A stretch of DNA of 64,000 bases from an uncultured Hyphomicrobiales bacterium. GTDB lineage: Bacteria; Pseudomonadota; Alphaproteobacteria; Rhizobiales; Beijerinckiaceae. The notes beneath the pieces were generated by a model. The model made no database searches. It was not told where the DNA came from and was given only the letters and a program-made list of their open reading frames with translations. The stretch is taken from assembly GCA_903900975.1 (NCBI GenBank), contig CAIUPE010000054.1, positions 47,960 to 111,959 of the forward strand. Direction: 5' to 3'. The position numbers were made by a program, and so were the translations under genes. Positions 50,708 to 60,492 of the stretch are shown here, piece after piece (the stretch's first letter is position 1; each line of letters opens with the position of its first letter).

Positions 50708-53431
50708 TTAAGCCGCCAATTGCCTGAGCACATAGTGCAGAATACCGCCATTTTTGAAGTATTCGATCTCGTCCAACGTATCGATGCGGCAGATCACCGG
50801 AACCTTGGTGACTTTGCCCTTCGCATCGGTGATCTCAAGCTCCATTTTCTGGCGTGGCTTGATGGTGGTGAGACCCGGGATTGCCACCGTCTCATCGCCC
50901 GTTAGCCCAAGCGTTTTCCAGCTCGTGCCTTCTTCAAACACAAAGGGTACAACGCCCATGCCGACAAGGTTGGAGCGGTGGATGCGCTCGAAGCTTTGCG
51001 CAACGACAGCGCGTACGCCGAGCAGGTTCGTACCCTTCGCCGCCCAATCGCGCGAGGAGCCGTTGCCATATTCAACGCCAGCGAACACGACGAGCGGAAC
51101 CTTCTTCTTCGCGTATTCCATCGCCGCGTCATAGATCGGCATCCGCTTGCCCGAAGGCTGGTGGATCGTCAGGCCGCCTTCTGGTGTCGAGCCGTCCGCT
51201 TCTTTAACCATAAAGTTCTTGATGCGGATATTGGCGAATGTGCCGCGCATCATCACTTCGTGGTTGCCACGGCGGGTGCCGTATTGGTTGAAGTCGGCAG
51301 GATCGACCTTGTTGGCCAAGAGATATTTGCCCGCCGGAGACGCCGCCTTGATCGAACCTGCTGGCGAGATATGGTCGGTCGTGATCTTGTCGCCGAACAG
51401 GCCAAGGATTTTGGCGCCCGTAATGTCGGTAATCGGCGCTGGCGTCTTGGTCATGCCCACGAAATAGGGTGGGTTTTGCACATAGGTCGAGGCATCTTCC
51501 CATGCATAGGTCTGGCTTGCCGGCGTCTTCACCTTCTTCCAGTTGGTGTCGCCTGCGAACACATCGGCATATTTCGATTTGAAGATCGATTTGGTAACGT
51601 TCTTCGCAATGAAATCAGCGATTTCCTTGTTCGAAGGCCAGATGTCTTTGAGATAGACCGGATTGCCCTTCTTGTCCGTACCAAGTGGCTCCTTGGTTAG
51701 GTCAATCTGCAGCGAACCGGCGAGAGCGTAGGCAACAACCAATGGAGGGGAAGCCAGATAATTGGCCTGCACATCGGGTGATACGCGGCCTTCAAAATTG
51801 CGGTTGCCCGAAATAACGGCGGAAGCCACAAGGCCGTTCTCGTTAATCGTCTTCGAGATTTCCGCAGGCAGCGGTCCCGAATTGCCGATGCAGGTTGTGC
51901 AACCAAAACCAACCAGATTGAAGCCTAGCTTATCGAGGTCTTTTTGCAGACCGGCTTTGGAAAGATATTCCGCCACAACCTGCGAGCCGGGGGCCAGCGA
52001 GGTCTTCACCCAAGGCTTAACTGTCAGCCCCTTGGCGAGCGCGTTGCGGGCCAAAAGCCCCGCACCCATCAGCACCGAAGGGTTCGACGTGTTGGTGCAG
52101 GAGGTTATCGCCGCAATCACCACATCACCGTGGCCAAGGTCGAAATTCTTGCCCTCAACCTTATAGCGCGCCGAAAGATCAGCGGCCTTTTTATATTCCG
52201 TATCCATCGCCGAGATGAAGCCGGTCTTGGCATCGGTCAGCGCCACGCGGCCTTCCGGACGCTTTGGTCCAGCAAGCGATGGCATCACATCGCCAAGATC
52301 GAGAGCAAGCGTATCGGTGAATTCCGGATCAGGCGTTGTTCGCGTGCGGATAAGGCCCTGTGCTTTGGCGTATTTCTCAACGAGATCAACGCGCGCCTTC
52401 TTGCGGCTGGTCATGGTGAGATAGGCCAAAGTCTCGGTGTCGACAGGGAAGAAGCCGCAGGTTGCGCCATATTCCGGTGCCATGTTCGCAATGGTTGCGC
52501 GATCAGCCAGCGTCATTGCGTTCAGGCCCGGGCCGTAGAACTCGACAAACTTGTTCACCACGCCCTTTTTGCGCAGCATTTGAGTGACGGTAAGCACAAG
52601 ATCGGTGGCGGTAATGCCTTCCTTGAGCTTGCCGGTCAGCTTGAAGCCGATCACTTCCGGCAGCAACATGGATTGCGGCTGGCCAAGCATGGCGGCTTCC
52701 GCCTCGATACCACCAACGCCCCAACCGAGCACGGCCAACCCATTGACCATGGTGGTGTGAGAATCGGTGCCCACAAGCGTGTCCGGATAGGCGACCTCAA
52801 CGGTCTCCGTTTTGCCCTTGGCGTTCTTGACCTTTTCCTTGCGCGTCCAAACCGTCTGCGAAAGGAACTCCAAATTCACCTGATGGCAGATGCCGGTATC
52901 GGGCGGCACCACGGAGAAATTCTCAAACGCCTGCTGGCCCCATTTCAAGAAGCGATAACGCTCGCCATTGCGCTGATATTCGAGATCGACATTCTTTTTG
53001 AACGCTTTGTTTGAGCCGAATTCATCCACGATCACCGAATGGTCGATTACGAGATCAACCGGCACAAGCGGATTGATCTTTTTCGGATCGCCGCCAAGAT
53101 TTTTCATCGCATCGCGCATGGCGGCGAGATCAACGACGGCTGGTACGCCGGTGAAATCCTGCATCAACACGCGGGCGGGACGGAAGGCGATTTCAAGCTC
53201 TTTCTTGCCCTTGGTTTTCAACCAACCAACGGCGGCCTTGATGTCGGCCTTGGTAACGGTGCGGCCATCTTCAAATCGCAAAAGATTCTCAAGCAAAATT
53301 TTGAGCGAGAAGGGCAGTTTTGAAATGCCGGGCAAGCCGTTTTTTTCGGCCTCTTTCAGCGAATAATAATGATAGGTCTTGGTGCCGACTTTAAGCTTTT
53401 TGCGGCATTTGAAGCTGTCTAACGAGGACAT
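50708..53431 (-). CDS. acnA: Aconitate hydratase A
   Basis: This 907-residue enzyme interconverts citrate and isocitrate in the TCA cycle. The [4Fe-4S] ligands are in [11 protein letters not shown] and [34 protein letters not shown] and the swivel-domain motif [16 protein letters not shown] are also present. AAGGAG precedes the ATG. A separate transcription unit, convergent with the RidA-type gene and divergent from ccmA. Confidence 0.98.
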   Translation of the reverse strand: MSSLDSFKCRKKLKVGTKTYHYYSLKEAEKNGLPGISKLPFSLKILLENLLRFEDGRTVTKADIKAAVGWLKTKGKKELEIAFRPARVLMQDFTGVPAVVDLAAMRDAMKNLGGDPKKINPLVPVDLVIDHSVIVDEFGSNKAFKKNVDLEYQRNGERYRFLKWGQQAFENFSVVPPDTGICHQVNLEFLSQTVWTRKEKVKNAKGKTETVEVAYPDTLVGTDSHTTMVNGLAVLGWGVGGIEAEAAMLGQPQSMLLPEVIGFKLTGKLKEGITATDLVLTVTQMLRKKGVVNKFVEFYGPGLNAMTLADRATIANMAPEYGATCGFFPVDTETLAYLTMTSRKKARVDLVEKYAKAQGLIRTRTTPDPEFTDTLALDLGDVMPSLAGPKRPEGRVALTDAKTGFISAMDTEYKKAADLSARYKVEGKNFDLGHGDVVIAAITSCTNTSNPSVLMGAGLLARNALAKGLTVKPWVKTSLAPGSQVVAEYLSKAGLQKDLDKLGFNLVGFGCTTCIGNSGPLPAEISKTINENGLVASAVISGNRNFEGRVSPDVQANYLASPPLVVAYALAGSLQIDLTKEPLGTDKKGNPVYLKDIWPSNKEIADFIAKNVTKSIFKSKYADVFAGDTNWKKVKTPASQTYAWEDASTYVQNPPYFVGMTKTPAPITDITGAKILGLFGDKITTDHISPAGSIKAASPAGKYLLANKVDPADFNQYGTRRGNHEVMMRGTFANIRIKNFMVKEADGSTPEGGLTIHQPSGKRMPIYDAAMEYAKKKVPLVVFAGVEYGNGSSRDWAAKGTNLLGVRAVVAQSFERIHRSNLVGMGVVPFVFEEGTSWKTLGLTGDETVAIPGLTTIKPRQKMELEITDAKGKVTKVPVICRIDTLDEIEYFKNGGILHYVLRQLAA

Positions 53432-53645
53432 GCGAGGCTCCTTAAGGGGTTTACGTCAAAGCGATCCGCAACAAGCGGATAGCCATTACGCCGCCCCGGG
53501 AGTGCCCAGGCCCCCTGCATCGCTCATGGGCGTTGCACCGGCGCATTCGTCTTATAGAAAATTTCTGGGAATACCGCTACATGGACTTAAGGCGGTTTTG
53601 CGAATTTTTGCGGTCGTCTTTGTTTTTTTTAATCGGAACCGCATC

Positions 53646-54248
53646 ATGCGCCTCGTCATCGACGGTCTTGCCTCTATCCGCTCGGGAAGGCCGGTGTTTT
53701 CCGGGCTTGGTCTCGTGCTGGAGGCGGGCGAGGCGCTGGCCATTATGGGGCCGAATGGCGCGGGTAAATCCAGCCTGTTGCGGATTGTTGCGGGTCTGTT
53801 GCCCGCCTCCGAAGGCAGAATTCAGCTTGAGGGCGGTGATGTCGACACGCCTCTCGCAGAAGAAGCCCATTATCTCGGCCACCGTGATGCGCTGAAACCT
53901 TCGCTCACACCGCTTGAAACACTCGGCTTTTGGCAATCCCTGTTAGGTCGACCGCTTGAAACGCCGCAAAAGGCTTTGGAGCAGGTGGGCTTGGGGCATA
54001 CCGCTAACCTGCCGTCCGCTTATCTCTCAGCAGGGCAAAAACGACGGCTGGCCTTGGCGCGATTGCTGATCGCCCATCGGCCGCTTTGGCTGCTCGATGA
54101 GCCGACCTCGGCATTGGATGCGGCGTCGGAAGTGATGTTTAACGGCTTAGTCATGGCGCATCTGGCGTCGGGTGGAATGGTGATGGCGGCAACCCACGCG
54201 CCTTTGGGCTTTGCGTGTCGCACCTTTACGCTCGGGGGCCGGTCATGA
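53646..54248 (+). CDS. ccmA: Cytochrome c biogenesis ATP-binding protein CcmA
   Basis: This 200-residue ABC ATPase has Walker A MGPNGAGKSS (35-42), the signature YLSAGQKRRLALARLL and Walker B LWLLDEPTSALD. CcmA energises heme release from CcmCDE. The ATG at 53646 gives the family length; an open frame upstream to 53379 is not conserved. It overlaps ccmB in an ATGA junction. Confidence 0.93.
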   Translation: MRLVIDGLASIRSGRPVFSGLGLVLEAGEALAIMGPNGAGKSSLLRIVAGLLPASEGRIQLEGGDVDTPLAEEAHYLGHRDALKPSLTPLETLGFWQSLLGRPLETPQKALEQVGLGHTANLPSAYLSAGQKRRLALARLLIAHRPLWLLDEPTSALDAASEVMFNGLVMAHLASGGMVMAATHAPLGFACRTFTLGGRS

Positions 54249-54916
54249 TCGCCGCTTTCATTGCGCTGTTTCGGCGCGACCTCGTGCTCGGTGCCCGCAT
54301 TGGCGGCGGGGCTGGCGTCGGCCTCGTCTTCTTTTTGATGCTCGTCACCATCATGCCCTTTGCGGTTGGTCCCGATATGGCGCTTTTGGCGCGCATTGGT
54401 CCCGCCATTTTGTGGGTGGCGGCACTACTTGCAACCTTAATTGGGCTTGATCGGCTGTTTCAGGCCGATGATGAGGATGGTTCGCTTGATCTTCTACGCA
54501 TGTCGCCTTTGCCGTTGCCACTCGTGGTATTGGCCAAAGGCTTGGCGCATTGGATTTCAACCGGTCTGCCTTTGGCGCTCGCCGCACCCTTTCTCGGGCT
54601 TTTGCTGGCGCTTGAGCCCAAGGCACTTTTAGCCGTTACAGGCACCTTATTGGTAGGCACTCCGGCGCTGACTTTTATTGGTGCAATTGGCGCAGCATTG
54701 ACCGCAGGCATGCGACGGGGTGGGCTGATCCTATCGGTGCTGGTCATGCCCTTGATGATTCCGGTGCTGATTTTCGGAATTTCAGCCACGTCAGCGGCTC
54801 TAAGTGGCACCATTCCCTTTATGACGCCGTTCTCCGTTCTGATCGCGCTCGCACTGTTTGCGCTCGTATCGGGCACGGTCGCTGCAACGCTTGCAATCCA
54901 GAATGCCGAAGGCTGA
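54245..54916 (+). CDS. ccmB: Heme exporter protein CcmB
   Basis: This 223-residue integral membrane protein has about six helices, with an FRRDLVLGARIGGG start, DLLRMSPLPLPLVVLAKGLAHW, and ETA-like LALEPKALLAV. It forms the membrane part of the CcmAB complex. ccmC and the other ccm genes do not follow: the next gene is on the opposite strand. Confidence 0.92.
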   Translation: MIAAFIALFRRDLVLGARIGGGAGVGLVFFLMLVTIMPFAVGPDMALLARIGPAILWVAALLATLIGLDRLFQADDEDGSLDLLRMSPLPLPLVVLAKGLAHWISTGLPLALAAPFLGLLLALEPKALLAVTGTLLVGTPALTFIGAIGAALTAGMRRGGLILSVLVMPLMIPVLIFGISATSAALSGTIPFMTPFSVLIALALFALVSGTVAATLAIQNAEG

Positions 54917-54922
54917 TCGCGT

Positions 54923-55495
54923 CTAGCCGTTGATCAGGATGGTCTCCCGCTCGGTCACAATCACATCAAGCGCCCGATCATGCGGCTCGTCCGGAACGCG
55001 CTCAATTTCTTGCACCGAGAAGGCCACGCCGATGGTGAATAGCGGCCCAATGGCGGACAGGCGCGCAATCGCGCGATCATAATAACCAGCGCCATAGCCA
55101 ATCCTGTGGCCACGGCGGTCAAATGCGGCCAAGGGCACCAGTAAAGCGCGAGGGGAAACTTCGGGCGATGTTGCGGCGGGTTCGCTTAAGCCAAACGGGC
55201 CTTCGATCAAGACATCTGACCTATTCCAAGCACGGAAGATCAGACCCGACGGGCTCACCACCGGCAATGCCGCGAGAAGTCCGCGATCCGCCAATTGGGC
55301 AAGCGCCGGCCGCGGATCCAATTCGGTCCGGATCGGCCAGAAGCCACCTACGGGCCCACCGCCCATCTGATCGGCAAAGGGCAAAACCCGTTCGGCAATC
55401 AAGGCCGAGAACTGCGCGCGCTCAGGCAGCGTGAGCTTGCCCCGACGGGCAAGCGCTTCAGCGCGAAGGAGGTCTTTGGGTGATTTTTCAGTCAT
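54923..55495 (-). CDS. ygfA: 5-formyltetrahydrofolate cyclo-ligase
   Basis: This 190-residue enzyme has an N-terminal LRAEALARRGKLTLPERAQF, GGFWPIRTELDP, and the ATP-site motif VPLAAFDRRGHRIGYGAGYYDR. It recycles 5-formyl-THF to 5,10-methenyl-THF. A 6S RNA gene lies immediately upstream (15 bases), so the two are probably cotranscribed, as in the enterobacterial ssrS-ygfA locus. Confidence 0.93.
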   Translation of the reverse strand: MTEKSPKDLLRAEALARRGKLTLPERAQFSALIAERVLPFADQMGGGPVGGFWPIRTELDPRPALAQLADRGLLAALPVVSPSGLIFRAWNRSDVLIEGPFGLSEPAATSPEVSPRALLVPLAAFDRRGHRIGYGAGYYDRAIARLSAIGPLFTIGVAFSVQEIERVPDEPHDRALDVIVTERETILING

Positions 55496-55510
55496 GTTCG
55501 TTCAAAAAAG

Positions 55511-55668
55511 TGCGGAGCCACAAGAGCCGTGGAACGATCGATCCCAGGAACCTACATATGTAGGTGGGCACCGTGTGCCCAAGTCCACGGACAAGGGCAG
55601 GAACAGCTCCCTGAGGGTCGATAAGGCCCCGGGAATACAGTTGTCCTCACGCACACCGCAGCCCCGCA
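55511..55668 (-). ncRNA. ssrS: 6S RNA
   Basis: A 158-base minus-strand transcript can be drawn. Its ends pair (TGCGGGGCT with GGCTCCGCA), and internal complementary blocks include CCGTGGA/TCCACGG, hairpins GGGCAC-ACG-GTGCCC and ACCTACAT/ATGTAGGT, and the stretch TTCCTGGGATCGA typical of alphaproteobacterial 6S RNA. Six T bases follow the closing stem. 6S RNA binds sigma-70 RNA polymerase by mimicking an open promoter. It sits right upstream of ygfA, its conserved location. Confidence 0.85.
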
Positions 55669-55673
55669 AAATG

Positions 55674-55703
55674 AAGATAGGCCTTTATCGCAGCATTTGC
55701 CAG
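55674..55703 (-). promoter_or_regulatory. Likely sigma-70 promoter of 6S RNA
   Basis: On the minus strand TGGCAA (or CTGGCA) as -35 and TATCTT as -10 are separated by 17-18 bases, and the -10 lies 5 bases before the predicted 6S RNA 5' end. Element matches are moderate. Confidence 0.5.
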
Positions 55704-55722
55704 TGCCATCGATCATCTCATT

Positions 55723-56484
55723 TCAGAAAAGCTGTGGCACGCTATCCCACAGCAATTTGATGCCGACCAAAAAGGTAAGCGTGTAAATGAGCGTATAGAA
55801 TTTTTCAGCCGCAATGCGCCGGATCAGCCAAACACCTGCAAGGGTGGCAACAAGTGCCAACGGAAACAAGGCGAACGAAGTCCCGAAATTTTCGGTCGAA
55901 AATTGCCCGAGCAAAAAATAAGGAATGACTTTGGCCAGATTGGTGAGGGTGAAGAACCAGGTCGACGTGCCGACATAGGTTTGGGGCGCAAGGCGTTGCG
56001 GCATCACATGCACCTGAAAAGGTGGTCCGCCGGCATGGGCAACAAAGCTCGTAAAGCCTGCAACCGTTCCCCAGAAAAATCCCGGCCCTATTTTGCCTTT
56101 GATGGGTTCGCCTGTTAGCGCTCTTTTTCGCCAGTAAACGATCACAAAGCCGATTGAAATCACGCCGACGCCCATTTTAACGAGGTCGTCCGACACATGG
56201 GCCGCCATCAGCCAGCCGATGAAAATGCCTAAAGCGCTGCCCGGCAACATGATCGCCAGATTGCGAAAGTCGAAATCATGACGAAACGCCCAGGTGCTCA
56301 CCATGTCCTGCACGATCAGGATAGGCAGCATCAAGGCCGCAGCCTTCACCGGGGAAACCACGAGGGCGAGCAGGGGAATAGCAATCACGCTCAGGCCGGA
56401 AAAGCCGCCCTTCGACAAGCCCATCAGAAAAACAGCGGGAATCGCAGCGAGGTAGAACAGTGGGTCGGTTATGACGGGTGGCAT
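55723..56484 (-). CDS. TauE/SafE (TSUP) family permease
   Basis: This 253-residue membrane protein has about eight helices, with LMGLSKGGFSGLSVIAIPLL at the first helix and VAGFTSFVAHAGGPPFQVHV in the second half, the duplicated TSUP signature. Family members export sulfite or organosulfur anions; the substrate here is unknown. I chose the ATG at 56484, since the frame upstream carries no membrane signal. Confidence 0.88.
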   Translation of the reverse strand: MPPVITDPLFYLAAIPAVFLMGLSKGGFSGLSVIAIPLLALVVSPVKAAALMLPILIVQDMVSTWAFRHDFDFRNLAIMLPGSALGIFIGWLMAAHVSDDLVKMGVGVISIGFVIVYWRKRALTGEPIKGKIGPGFFWGTVAGFTSFVAHAGGPPFQVHVMPQRLAPQTYVGTSTWFFTLTNLAKVIPYFLLGQFSTENFGTSFALFPLALVATLAGVWLIRRIAAEKFYTLIYTLTFLVGIKLLWDSVPQLF

Positions 56485-56635
56485 GGCGCGACAGGGCCTC
56501 TTGGAACAAAGGCACAATTGGCGACAATCGCAGTGCTTTGGCAAGATGCGATGTGCACCCAAAGTCGTGCCTGACCTTTTGACTGTGCGGTGCTAAAGGC
56601 GGACCGCAAGGGTGAGAACATAGATGGGGGACGCC

Positions 56636-58546
56636 ATGACGAATGCCGCACGCTTTCGGGAAATCTACGAACGCTCGCTGAAAGATCCGGCAGGCTTTTG
56701 GGGCGATGCCGCCAAGGCGATTGATTGGGTCGTGCCCCCCGATACCGTCTTCGATCCCTCCATCGGCGTCTATGGCCGTTGGTTCCCCGATGCCATGGTC
56801 AATACCTGCTTCAATGCCGTTGATCGCCATGCCATTGCCGAGCCTGAGCGAACCGCCAGCATCTATGACAGCCCGATCACCGGCACCCAGCGCAAAGTGA
56901 GTTACGGCGAGTTCCGCGAGGAGGTCGCAACGCTCGCTGCCGTGCTGCAAGATTTTGGCGTGACCAAGGGCGACCGCGTTATCATCTATATGCCGATGAT
57001 CCCCGAAGCGCTGTTCGCCATGCTTGCCTGTGCGCGTATTGGCGCGATCCATTCGGTGGTGTTTGGCGGCTTTGCCGCACGTGAATTGGCGACGCGTCTC
57101 GATGATTGCCAACCAAAGCTCATTCTGGCCGCCTCCTGCGGCATCGAGCCCGGCCGCATCGTTCATTATAAGCCCTTGATCGATGAAGCCATCGACATGG
57201 CCCACCACAAGCCCCAAGCGGTGCTTGTTTTCCAACGTCCGCAGGAAATTGCCAAGCTGCAGGCGGGCCGTGATTATAATTGGTCGGCTTTGGTTGCGGA
57301 TGCAAAAGCTGCCGGTAAACAGGCCCCATGCGTGCCAATGGCTGCTACTGATCCGCTTTACATTCTCTACACCTCCGGCACGACCGGCAAACCCAAAGGC
57401 GTTGTCCGCGACAATGGCGGCCATCTGGTCGCGATGGCGTGGACCATGGGTGCCATTTATGGCGTAGGCCCGAGCGATGTGTTCTGGTCGGCGTCTGATA
57501 TTGGCTGGGTGGTGGGCCATTCCTACATCGTCTATGCCCCGCTTATCGTGGGTGCGACGACCATTCTCTATGAAGGTAAGCCCGTTGGCACGCCTGACGC
57601 GGGCGCGTTCTGGCGCGTGATTGCCGAGCATGGTGCAACGGCGATGTTCACCGCCCCCACCGCGTTACGCGCGATCCGCAAGGAAGATCCGGACGCCGTG
57701 GAGCTTGGCAAATATAGGCTCAACGGCTTCCGCGCGCTGTTTTTGGCGGGCGAGCGGGCCGATCCCGACACCGTGAAATGGGCCGAGGAAAAACTCGGCG
57801 TGCCCGTGATCGACCATTGGTGGCAGACCGAAACCGGTTGGGCGATTGCGGGCAATCCGTTCGGCATGGGTATGTTGCCGGTCAAGTACGGCTCTCCCAC
57901 GGTGGCGATGCCCGGCTATGATGTGCGCATCGTCGACGAGGGCGGCCATCCTGTACCCACAGGCAAAATGGGCTCCATCGTTGTCAAACTTCCGATGCCG
58001 CCAAGCTGCCTGCCCACGCTCTGGAATGGGGAAGACCGCTTCCGTGACAGCTATCTCACCACCTATCCGGGCTTCTACTCCACCTCGGATGCGGGCTATA
58101 TCGACGAGGACGGTTATCTTTACATTATGGGCCGCACAGACGACATCATCAATGTCGCGGGCCACAGGCTTTCAACGGGGGCGATGGAAGAAGTCCTGTC
58201 CGGTCATCCGGCGGTGGCCGAATGCGCGGTAATTGGTGCCAAAGACGCGCTGAAAGGCGAGCAGCCTTGCGGTTTTGTCGTGCTCAAATCAGGCATCACA
58301 ACAACGGTTGAACAGGTGGAAAAAGAGCTCGTCGCCCGCGTGCGCGATCAGATCGGCCCGGTAGCCGCGTTCAAACTCGCTATGGTGGTCAAACGCCTGC
58401 CCAAGACACGTTCAGGCAAGATTTTGCGCGGCACGATGAAGAAAATCGCCGATAGCGACAGCTTCAACATGCCCGCCACCATTGATGATCCGATGGTGCT
58501 CGACGAAATCAAGATTGCGTTGCAGGGCAAGGGGTTGGCGAAATAG
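56636..58546 (+). CDS. prpE: Propionyl-CoA synthetase (PrpE-type acyl-CoA synthetase)
   Basis: This 636-residue AMP-forming ligase has the motifs YILYTSGTTGKPKGV (ATP loop), DHWWQTETGWAI, GRTDDIINVAGHRLSTGAMEE and the catalytic Lys in LPKTRSGKILRG. Close resemblance to PrpE, including FDPSIGVYGRWFPDAMVNTCFN (a PrpE-type N-terminus), favours propionate over acetate, though both may be used. I chose the ATG at 56636 because GGGGGA lies four bases upstream; an in-frame ATG at 56624 is possible. Confidence 0.88.
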   Translation: MTNAARFREIYERSLKDPAGFWGDAAKAIDWVVPPDTVFDPSIGVYGRWFPDAMVNTCFNAVDRHAIAEPERTASIYDSPITGTQRKVSYGEFREEVATLAAVLQDFGVTKGDRVIIYMPMIPEALFAMLACARIGAIHSVVFGGFAARELATRLDDCQPKLILAASCGIEPGRIVHYKPLIDEAIDMAHHKPQAVLVFQRPQEIAKLQAGRDYNWSALVADAKAAGKQAPCVPMAATDPLYILYTSGTTGKPKGVVRDNGGHLVAMAWTMGAIYGVGPSDVFWSASDIGWVVGHSYIVYAPLIVGATTILYEGKPVGTPDAGAFWRVIAEHGATAMFTAPTALRAIRKEDPDAVELGKYRLNGFRALFLAGERADPDTVKWAEEKLGVPVIDHWWQTETGWAIAGNPFGMGMLPVKYGSPTVAMPGYDVRIVDEGGHPVPTGKMGSIVVKLPMPPSCLPTLWNGEDRFRDSYLTTYPGFYSTSDAGYIDEDGYLYIMGRTDDIINVAGHRLSTGAMEEVLSGHPAVAECAVIGAKDALKGEQPCGFVVLKSGITTTVEQVEKELVARVRDQIGPVAAFKLAMVVKRLPKTRSGKILRGTMKKIADSDSFNMPATIDDPMVLDEIKIALQGKGLAK

Positions 58547-58659
58547 GGATTTGAGGGTCGGGACCCGCCCAAAACTGCATCTTTGGACAGTCGATTCATA
58601 ATTTGGAAAAGGACATTCTTGATCAAAGCTTGCAATTTGTAGTTTATAAGTTACGATCT

Positions 58660-58870
58660 ATGATCAGAATTGAAGAAACTGAACGGTTTTCAAATTGGCT
58701 GTCTGCGCGCCGTGATCCGGTGGCAAAAGCCCAAATAGCGCTTCAAATTCAGAGCCTTGCCTTTGGAAACCCGGGCGACCTTGTCGACCAATGGCAATCC
58801 AGAATTGTCGACAATTCTCAAAGTTACCGCCGCTTTGGGGCTTAAACTAACGGTTGCCCCGATCGGATAA
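58660..58870 (+). pseudogene. Deleted remnant of a RelE/HigB-type killer and antidote module
   Basis: From the ATG at 58660 the frame reads a typical addiction-module killer start, MIRIEETERFSNWLSARRDP, then LAFGNPGD, where the family's C-terminal catalytic half should follow but does not; the frame ends at 58845. In the next frame, from about 58790, the sequence reads NGNPELSTILKVTAALGLKL and then TVAPIG up to a stop at 58868-58870. This is the C-terminal end of the cognate antidote protein. A deletion has thus fused the toxin start to the antitoxin end out of frame. The patch is AT-rich (30% GC at 58621-58680). Confidence 0.75.
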
Positions 58871-58894
58871 GGTTGGCTTTCCCCGCCCGCTTTC

Positions 58895-60205
58895 TTAGAC
58901 TACCCGATCCATCGCCGATGTCTTTTTTGTGTCCCGCATCAGTCCATAAATAATCAGCGATAACGCGATCATGCCGGTGAGGTAATAATAGAAATAGCTC
59001 TCGACGCCCGCTTGCTTGAAATAAAGCGCGATGGGCTCTGCCGTGCCGCCAAAGATGGACACGGTCAGCGCATAGGGCACCGCCACACCAATGGCGCGGA
59101 CGCTGGTGGGGAAGAGTTCCGCCTTCACCACCGCGTTGATCGAGGTATAGCCCGATACAATCAGCCAAGCCGCGCAGATCAAAAGCAGCGCGGTCCAAGC
59201 CCCTTGCGCTTGTTGCAAGCTTGTGAGCAGCGGAATCGTAAACAAAACGCCCGAAACACCAAAGCCAATCAGCAGCCATTTGCGGCCAATGCGATCCGAA
59301 ATTGCGCCATAGATCGGTTGTAGGATCATCGCGAAAATTAGCGACCAGAACGCCACAAAGGTCGTCTCGGTATCGGATAATTTGACCGAGAGTTTCAAGA
59401 ATTTCTGCATATAGGTCGTATACGTATAAAATGCCGCCGTGCCGCCTGCGGTTAGTCCAATCACCAAGAGCGTTTCGCGCGGGTATTGGAACAAGACGGC
59501 GAAAATCGATCCCTTGGCTTTGGCCACTTTAGACGCTTTGCGATACGCATCCGTCTCGGGCATCGAACGGCGCATGATGAGGGCCGACACGGCGAGCAAA
59601 GCACCAATAATAAACGGGATACGCCACCCACCCGCCTTCAAATCGGCGGCGGTAAAGCCCAACACGTTTTGCAACACAAGCAACACCAAAAGCGCACAGA
59701 GCTGGCCGCCGATCAGCGTCACATATTGAAAGCTGGAGTAGAAGCCCCGGTTTTTCTCATCTGCCATTTCGGTGAGATAGGCCGCACTCGCGCCATATTC
59801 GCCGCCAAGGCTAAGCCCCTGCAAAATACGCGCGGCTGCCAAAATCACCGAGGCCCAAAGGCCGATTTGCGCATAGACCGGCGTGACTGCGATCAAAAGC
59901 GAGCCAAAGCACATCAAAGTGACCGAAAGCATCAACGAGATGCGCCGCCCATAGCGATCCGCCAGCCAACCGAACAACCAACCGCCAAGCGGGCGTGCCA
60001 AAAACGTTACCGCAAACAAAATCGATGCATTGAGCTGCTGGACAACCGGATTATCATTGGGGAAGAAAGCGGGCGCAAAATACAGCGCAAAGGCCGCATA
60101 GGCGTAAAAATCATACCATTCGACGAGATTTCCCGCTGAGCCAATCAGGATTGCCCGGATCCGTTGTGCCATGCGCATGTCCGATGAATTTCCACTATCC
60201 TGCAC
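58895..60205 (-). CDS. MHS-family (KgtP/ProP-like) MFS transporter
   Basis: This 436-residue transporter has twelve predicted helices and the MHS signature GSAGNLVEWYDFYAYAAFAL, then FLARPLGGWLFGWLADRYGRR and GLSLGGEYGASAAYLTEMA. Relatives symport protons with alpha-ketoglutarate, proline, shikimate or other small acids; the substrate is unknown. I chose the GTG at 60205 because GGAGG lies six bases upstream. The frame upstream to 60304 is not conserved. Confidence 0.88.
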   Translation of the reverse strand: MQDSGNSSDMRMAQRIRAILIGSAGNLVEWYDFYAYAAFALYFAPAFFPNDNPVVQQLNASILFAVTFLARPLGGWLFGWLADRYGRRISLMLSVTLMCFGSLLIAVTPVYAQIGLWASVILAAARILQGLSLGGEYGASAAYLTEMADEKNRGFYSSFQYVTLIGGQLCALLVLLVLQNVLGFTAADLKAGGWRIPFIIGALLAVSALIMRRSMPETDAYRKASKVAKAKGSIFAVLFQYPRETLLVIGLTAGGTAAFYTYTTYMQKFLKLSVKLSDTETTFVAFWSLIFAMILQPIYGAISDRIGRKWLLIGFGVSGVLFTIPLLTSLQQAQGAWTALLLICAAWLIVSGYTSINAVVKAELFPTSVRAIGVAVPYALTVSIFGGTAEPIALYFKQAGVESYFYYYLTGMIALSLIIYGLMRDTKKTSAMDRVV

Positions 60206-60344
60206 GTCGTTCCTCCGGACAATTTCTGCTGCTGATGCCGCAGCGTTAACGAAATTAACGGCGATACCCCGTTGGTTGTCAATCCATACAGCAGGCTGGA
60301 CCAAGTTTTGACGATGCGCACGCCAAGGCTTGATACGGCTTTTC

Positions 60345-60373
60345 TTGACTCATTCCCGCTTTTCCCCTACATC
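60345..60373 (+). promoter_or_regulatory. Likely sigma-70 promoter of ffh
   Basis: TTGACT (60345-60350) and TACATC (60368-60373) are spaced by 17 bases. This gives an ffh leader of about 180 bases. Confidence 0.45.
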
Positions 60374-60492
60374 CCGCCCATTCATCGACGGTTACGTCCT
60401 TGAGCCACCGCCCGACCCGAGAGGTTGGAGGTCCACGTCCGACAGCGCGTTGCGCCCTCGGGCGCGTTTGGCTTTGGGCCGTTTTTCGTCAC

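Noticed and set aside
51944..53014. A 356-residue plus-strand open frame inside acnA
   Set aside because: It lies fully antisense to the well-supported acnA and shows no recognisable motif.
53379..53645. Extension of the ccmA frame upstream
   Set aside because: The extra 89 residues overlap the acnA start and look like translated noncoding sequence; CcmA starts at 53646.
56276..57631. A 451-residue open frame on the minus strand across the start of prpE
   Set aside because: It is antisense to prpE and the TauE gene, with His/Gly/Arg-rich low-complexity content and no domain; it is a shadow of GC-rich coding sequence.
60246..60258. CtrA-like TTAA pair before the MHS transporter
   Set aside because: Spacing is five bases, so it does not fit the full-site consensus.
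60374..60490. 4.5S (SRP) RNA gene before ffh
   Set aside because: The conserved SRP RNA tetraloop and asymmetric loop sequences are absent.
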